From positions 310,001 to 374,000 of the forward strand of contig NZ_JAQQXP010000001.1 of assembly GCF_028595265.1 (NCBI RefSeq): DNA of 64,000 nucleotides, given 5' to 3'. This stretch comes from Alteromonas gilva. GTDB lineage: Bacteria; Pseudomonadota; Gammaproteobacteria; Enterobacterales; Alteromonadaceae. Each line of letters begins with the position of its first letter. Position 1 is the stretch's first letter. Position numbers and translations under genes: made by a program. Of this stretch, positions 60,890-64,000 are shown one piece after another. Under the pieces are notes generated by a model. The model did no database searches, was not told where the DNA came from, and saw nothing but the letters and a program-made list of their open reading frames with translations.

Positions 60890-61031
60890 GGTATTGCCTG
60901 TACTACTTATTAACTCTCGCCTAAGTGTAATCGTTAAGGTTGATAATGCTACTCAATCAGCCCGTTGCAACCGCTGCTTTACCGGTGAGTGTTAACGCGC
61001 CGGCACGCTCGCCGGCATTAGCAGGTTTGCA

Positions 61032-61763
61032 TCACATCGCTAACATCAGCACACCGGCTGCAATCATAAACAGATTTTCTGACAACGAGACGAAACCTAA
61101 GGGCACATTACTGTCGCCACCCACGCAGGCACAGGTTAGTTCGCGTTTGTCCACGTAGACCGCTTTAAACACCGAAACAGCACCCACCGAGCCTATCAGT
61201 AACGAAACCGGTGCCACCCACCATGCTGGCAGCTGGGCAATCATGGCGATACCCACATAAGCTTCCAGAAACGGGTACAGGTATCCGTAACGCAGCCAGC
61301 GCATGGCCAGTAAATCGTAGGTAATAAATGACTGGGTAAAGCTATAGAGATCTTTGAGTTTTTGCACTGCCAGCAGTGTCATCGACACCGCAATAAACAG
61401 TAGCAGCGAGCGCATCGACAATAATGACTCTCCGGCGCCGAACAGCCAGCCGAGGGTCATCAGTGCGGCAACCGCAAAAATAGCGATCACCGGCGTGTAA
61501 GTGGTGCCCGTTTGCCCGGCTTCACCTTTACCAAAGTATTCTCTGAGATCGTCATAACCGCCGATACGCTCATCATCAATAAAGGTTTGTGGAGTGGTTT
61601 CAACGTTATGCTGTTGTTTAAACTTATCCTTTTCCTGGCGGTCGCTAAGATGATGATCCTCAACCTTATACCCTTTGCGCTCCAACAAATCCTTGGAACG
61701 CAGCCCAAACGGGCAGATGTGTTCAGGGGTGACCATTCGATACAGCACAGCTGTTCTACTCAT
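61032..61763 (-). CDS. Glutaredoxin / MauE-like membrane fusion protein
   Basis: A 243-residue protein. The N-terminal 75 residues are glutaredoxin-like, but the active site reads CPFG with a single Cys. Then ETTPQTFIDDERIGGYDDLR matches the cis-Pro and GSH-binding region. The rest has four or so transmembrane helices like the MauE/DoxX redox family, with a CAC motif in ELTCACVGGDSNVP. The fusion suggests a membrane thiol-disulfide relay. No mau genes lie nearby. Confidence 0.82.
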   Translation of the reverse strand: MSRTAVLYRMVTPEHICPFGLRSKDLLERKGYKVEDHHLSDRQEKDKFKQQHNVETTPQTFIDDERIGGYDDLREYFGKGEAGQTGTTYTPVIAIFAVAALMTLGWLFGAGESLLSMRSLLLFIAVSMTLLAVQKLKDLYSFTQSFITYDLLAMRWLRYGYLYPFLEAYVGIAMIAQLPAWWVAPVSLLIGSVGAVSVFKAVYVDKRELTCACVGGDSNVPLGFVSLSENLFMIAAGVLMLAM

Positions 61764-61995
61764 TGTGTAGCTCCCAAATTTGCCAAAAATCTCAGCTAGC
61801 GAAGCGGATAACCATGCTCAACGCTTAAGAGCAAGAACGTGTAATATGTTCACAATATCAGGATACATGTTGCACGGTCTGTTGGTTATAGCGTCGTTAA
61901 CTGCTCGATATGCTTTAATAACAGGGAGTGTCGCAAGAATTGTTCCGTTGTGAGAAAAGAGCATGGCGCGGTAAATTAAATTACCCTGTTAATCG

Positions 61996-62493
61996 CTACT
62001 CCAGCCAGTTGAGTTTTTCCAGCGGGTAACCAAGATACCATTTGGTTCGTTCCAGCACAGGGCGAATGTCGAGGCGGCGAATGCCCAGCTCCGGGCGGCT
62101 GCTGAGTTCATCACAGGTGGCTTTTAGCGTGGCCAGATCAGGAAAACAGGTAAACGAGATATAGTCTATGTCGCCGCTAATCCGCAAACAATCCATAAAT
62201 TCCGGAATGGCTTGAATGGCGTTCTCAAAGGCCGACTTGTGGGGTTCCGTGTTGCTGTGCAGATAAATTTCGACGTAAGCAAGAACGTGCTGGCAAATCC
62301 TGTCCAGATCCATTTCGGTATGAAAATTAAAAAAGTAGCCCGCTTCCTGCAGCGCTTTTTTGCGCTGAAAGCACGCGCTTGGCGATAAGCCTACGCGCTC
62401 AGCCAGTTCCTGGTTCGACAAGTCCGCTTCCTTGTGTACCGTCGCCAGTATTTTTTTATTGTATTCGTCCAGTTTGAGAGTGCGTTTCGCCAC
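61996..62493 (-). CDS. Lrp/AsnC-family transcriptional regulator
   Basis: A 165-residue regulator. The N-terminal helix-turn-helix (LSNQELAERVGLSPSACFQR) is typical, followed by the RAM effector domain (residues about 70-145). It is divergent from the permease gene at 62556 with a gap of about 60 bases, which suggests local control of a nitrogen-compound uptake operon. Confidence 0.92.
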   Translation of the reverse strand: MAKRTLKLDEYNKKILATVHKEADLSNQELAERVGLSPSACFQRKKALQEAGYFFNFHTEMDLDRICQHVLAYVEIYLHSNTEPHKSAFENAIQAIPEFMDCLRISGDIDYISFTCFPDLATLKATCDELSSRPELGIRRLDIRPVLERTKWYLGYPLEKLNWLE

Positions 62494-62555
62494 GGTTTGC
62501 GCCTGCTAAAAAGATTATTTTGTTTTGGACTCTACTAAAAAATCCAGTTTTTGCA

Positions 62556-63905
62556 ATGACATCAACTACGCGAAGATATTTTGTGAGGCATTGCGTAGAC
62601 TATTCAGCAAATTCTTCTACGGGCAAGGCATTGGAACAACCATACGCTACCGATACATCCCCGGTCGACGGGCACCATAAAGTTAACTGGCCGCGGGTTG
62701 CTGCGGTGTCGGCAATGGTCAGCTTTTCGATTCCGACATTTGTTACCGGTATTGAGTTATTCGCAGCGCTGTCCTGGCAACAGGGACTAATAGCGATGGT
62801 GATTGGCGCGCTGCTGCTCACGGTCATTGGCGGGATCATGGGCGATATTGGCGCCGCGACCGGTAAAAACTCTTATCTGCTGGTGCAGCAAACATTTGGT
62901 AAGCAAGGCGCCGCCGTGCTCAATGTATTATTCGCGCTGTCGCTGGTAGGTTGGTTTGGGGTTAATCTCGACTTGTTTTCAGCGTCGGTATTGCGCGTTG
63001 CAGCAAGCTCTGCACTGCCGGTGCCATCAGCAACAGTCGTAGAAGGCATTGCCGGTGTATGCATGATTATGACGACCGTGGTTGGCTTTAAAATGATCAA
63101 CCGGCTGTCGGTATTATTGGTGCCGGTGATGATGTGTTTTGCCGCCTGGATGGGGTGGATGTCGCTTCAGGAGACAGCCGCGCCAGCAAGTTTACCGCTT
63201 ACCGACATCGCAACCACGTACACCATTTCTGATGGGGTGAATATGATTGTCGGTGTGATCATCATTGGCGCGATTATTTTACCGGACATTACCCGTTTCA
63301 GCCGCCAGCGACGGGGCGGAATATATACCGCCTTCTGGTCGTATCTGGTGGCGCAGTCGCTGGTATTGCTGATTGCCGCCAATGCAGCTGATAGTTTTCA
63401 TAGTCATGACATTATCGAGATTATCATGGCCTTAGGGTTAGGCAGCGCCGCCCTGCTTATTGTGGTTGCCGGAAGTTGGGTACTTAATTCGCTCAATTTG
63501 TACAGTGCTGAGCTGGCTATCAGCGCTAATTTACCCACCCAGGGGAATCGCTGGGTCACGCTGGCGTTGGGTGTACTGGGGATGCTGGCGGCGTTTGGCA
63601 ATATTCTGGATTATTTTATTACTTTTCTGGCGGTATTAACGGCGTTGTTTATTCCTGTGGCAGGCATTATCGCGCTCGATATTCACTGGTTGAATCGCCG
63701 CGATGACGCTGCCAGTAAGCCTGTGCCGGGGTCGCTTAACAAGGGCGCGGCCTGCGCCTGGGCCGCCGGCGCCATCGTGGCGATTTGTGATCAGTTAACC
63801 ACGCTGCCCTCGCTCACCACTATTTCGGCGATTGATGCGATGTTGCTGTCGGCGTTGGTCTATGGGCTATGGGGAAAGATTTCGCAACCGGGCAACAGGG
63901 GGTAA
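62556..63905 (+). CDS. NCS1-type permease (cytosine/hydantoin-like)
   Basis: A 449-residue inner-membrane permease with about twelve transmembrane segments. GTGxx-like segments such as FSIPTFVTGIELFAAL, GKNSYLLVQQTFGKQGAAVL and IILPDITRFSRQRRGGIYTA are consistent with the purine-cytosine permease superfamily. The start is uncertain: ATG 62556 is used, but the first 40 residues look atypical and TTG near 62632 is another option. The neighbour is a hydantoinase-type gene, so a hydantoin- or pyrimidine-like substrate is plausible. Confidence 0.82.
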   Translation: MTSTTRRYFVRHCVDYSANSSTGKALEQPYATDTSPVDGHHKVNWPRVAAVSAMVSFSIPTFVTGIELFAALSWQQGLIAMVIGALLLTVIGGIMGDIGAATGKNSYLLVQQTFGKQGAAVLNVLFALSLVGWFGVNLDLFSASVLRVAASSALPVPSATVVEGIAGVCMIMTTVVGFKMINRLSVLLVPVMMCFAAWMGWMSLQETAAPASLPLTDIATTYTISDGVNMIVGVIIIGAIILPDITRFSRQRRGGIYTAFWSYLVAQSLVLLIAANAADSFHSHDIIEIIMALGLGSAALLIVVAGSWVLNSLNLYSAELAISANLPTQGNRWVTLALGVLGMLAAFGNILDYFITFLAVLTALFIPVAGIIALDIHWLNRRDDAASKPVPGSLNKGAACAWAAGAIVAICDQLTTLPSLTTISAIDAMLLSALVYGLWGKISQPGNRG

Positions 63906-63908
63906 CAC

Positions 63909-64000
63909 GTGCGAATTGGAATTGATGTTGGCGGCACGCACACCGACGCCGTCTTACTCAGCGATAACACCGTGTTGGCGTCGATTAAAACCCTCACCAC
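63909..64000 (+). CDS. Hydantoinase/oxoprolinase N-terminus, partial
   Basis: From GTG 63909 the frame reads VRIGIDVGGTHTDAVLLSDN and continues to the window edge. GIDVGGTHTDAVL is the Hydant_A_N motif, an actin-like ATP-binding start. It begins three bases after the permease stop, so the two genes form one operon. Only the first 30 residues are visible. Confidence 0.85.
   Translation, partial: MRIGIDVGGTHTDAVLLSDNTVLASIKTLT

Overview
The window looks like a chromosomal segment of a free-living, plant- or algal-polymer-degrading gammaproteobacterium of the Alteromonadales type. This is inferred from gene content: a TonB-receptor-based pectin locus without SusD, a TRAP uronate transporter, a proteobacterial aryl-polyene cluster, a sigma-32-type groESL promoter, katG and a three-subunit transhydrogenase. 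I saw no rRNA, tRNA, CRISPR array, insertion sequence or phage gene.

Region 1 (1-27186) is a pectin utilisation locus. From left to right it holds a truncated DUF4861 lipoprotein gene, a TRAP transporter (946-3714), a LacI-family regulator (3846-4871), the galacturonate catabolic operon uxaA-uxaC-reductase-kdgK (4989-10362), an interruption by a hydrolase plus LytS/LytTR two-component operon (10560-13680), three minus-strand de-esterification genes (CE8, CE7, CE12), a TonB-dependent receptor, and a tight plus-strand operon GH105-GH43-esterase-GH28-CE8. Palindromes centred on ACCGGT at 773, 4916, 20497 and 20722 lie in three control regions and probably make these units one LacI-type regulon. 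Together the genes would de-esterify and cut pectin at the cell surface, import oligomers through the outer membrane and uronates through the inner membrane, and convert galacturonate to phosphorylated KDG. Pectate lyases, KduI/KduD and KDPG aldolase are not in the window.

Region 2 (27259-30722) is groES-groEL with a recognisable heat-shock promoter and terminator, followed by a gene-free stretch and a membrane-anchored hydrolase.

Region 3 (30780-49846) is an aryl-polyene (APE/xanthomonadin-like) pigment cluster. It has two long minus-strand operons (47964 to 39649 and 37857 to 31649), a plus-strand AMP-ligase between them, and a plus-strand phosphopantetheinyl transferase and MaoC-like protein at its right end. 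It encodes two ACPs, two ketosynthases, a chain-length factor, a ketoreductase, two hot-dog dehydratase-type proteins, a thioesterase, two or three acyl/glycosyl transferases, a LolA-like protein and an MMPL exporter. Two additions stand out: a chorismatase, which could make the hydroxybenzoate starter on site, and an FAD protein with the halogenase signature WxWxIP, which points to a halogenated product as in xanthomonadins. The two divergent promoter regions share a 12-bp palindrome inside a 15-bp identity.

Region 4 (49872-64000) is housekeeping and accessory content: a frameshifted small lipoprotein gene, katG, a small ORF, a DUF3224/AraC divergent pair, an FMN reductase with a 14-bp tandem repeat over its stop codon, pntAA-pntAB-pntB, glpK, a glutaredoxin/MauE-like fusion, an AsnC-type regulator divergent from an NCS1-type permease, and the start of a hydantoinase/oxoprolinase gene cut by the window edge.
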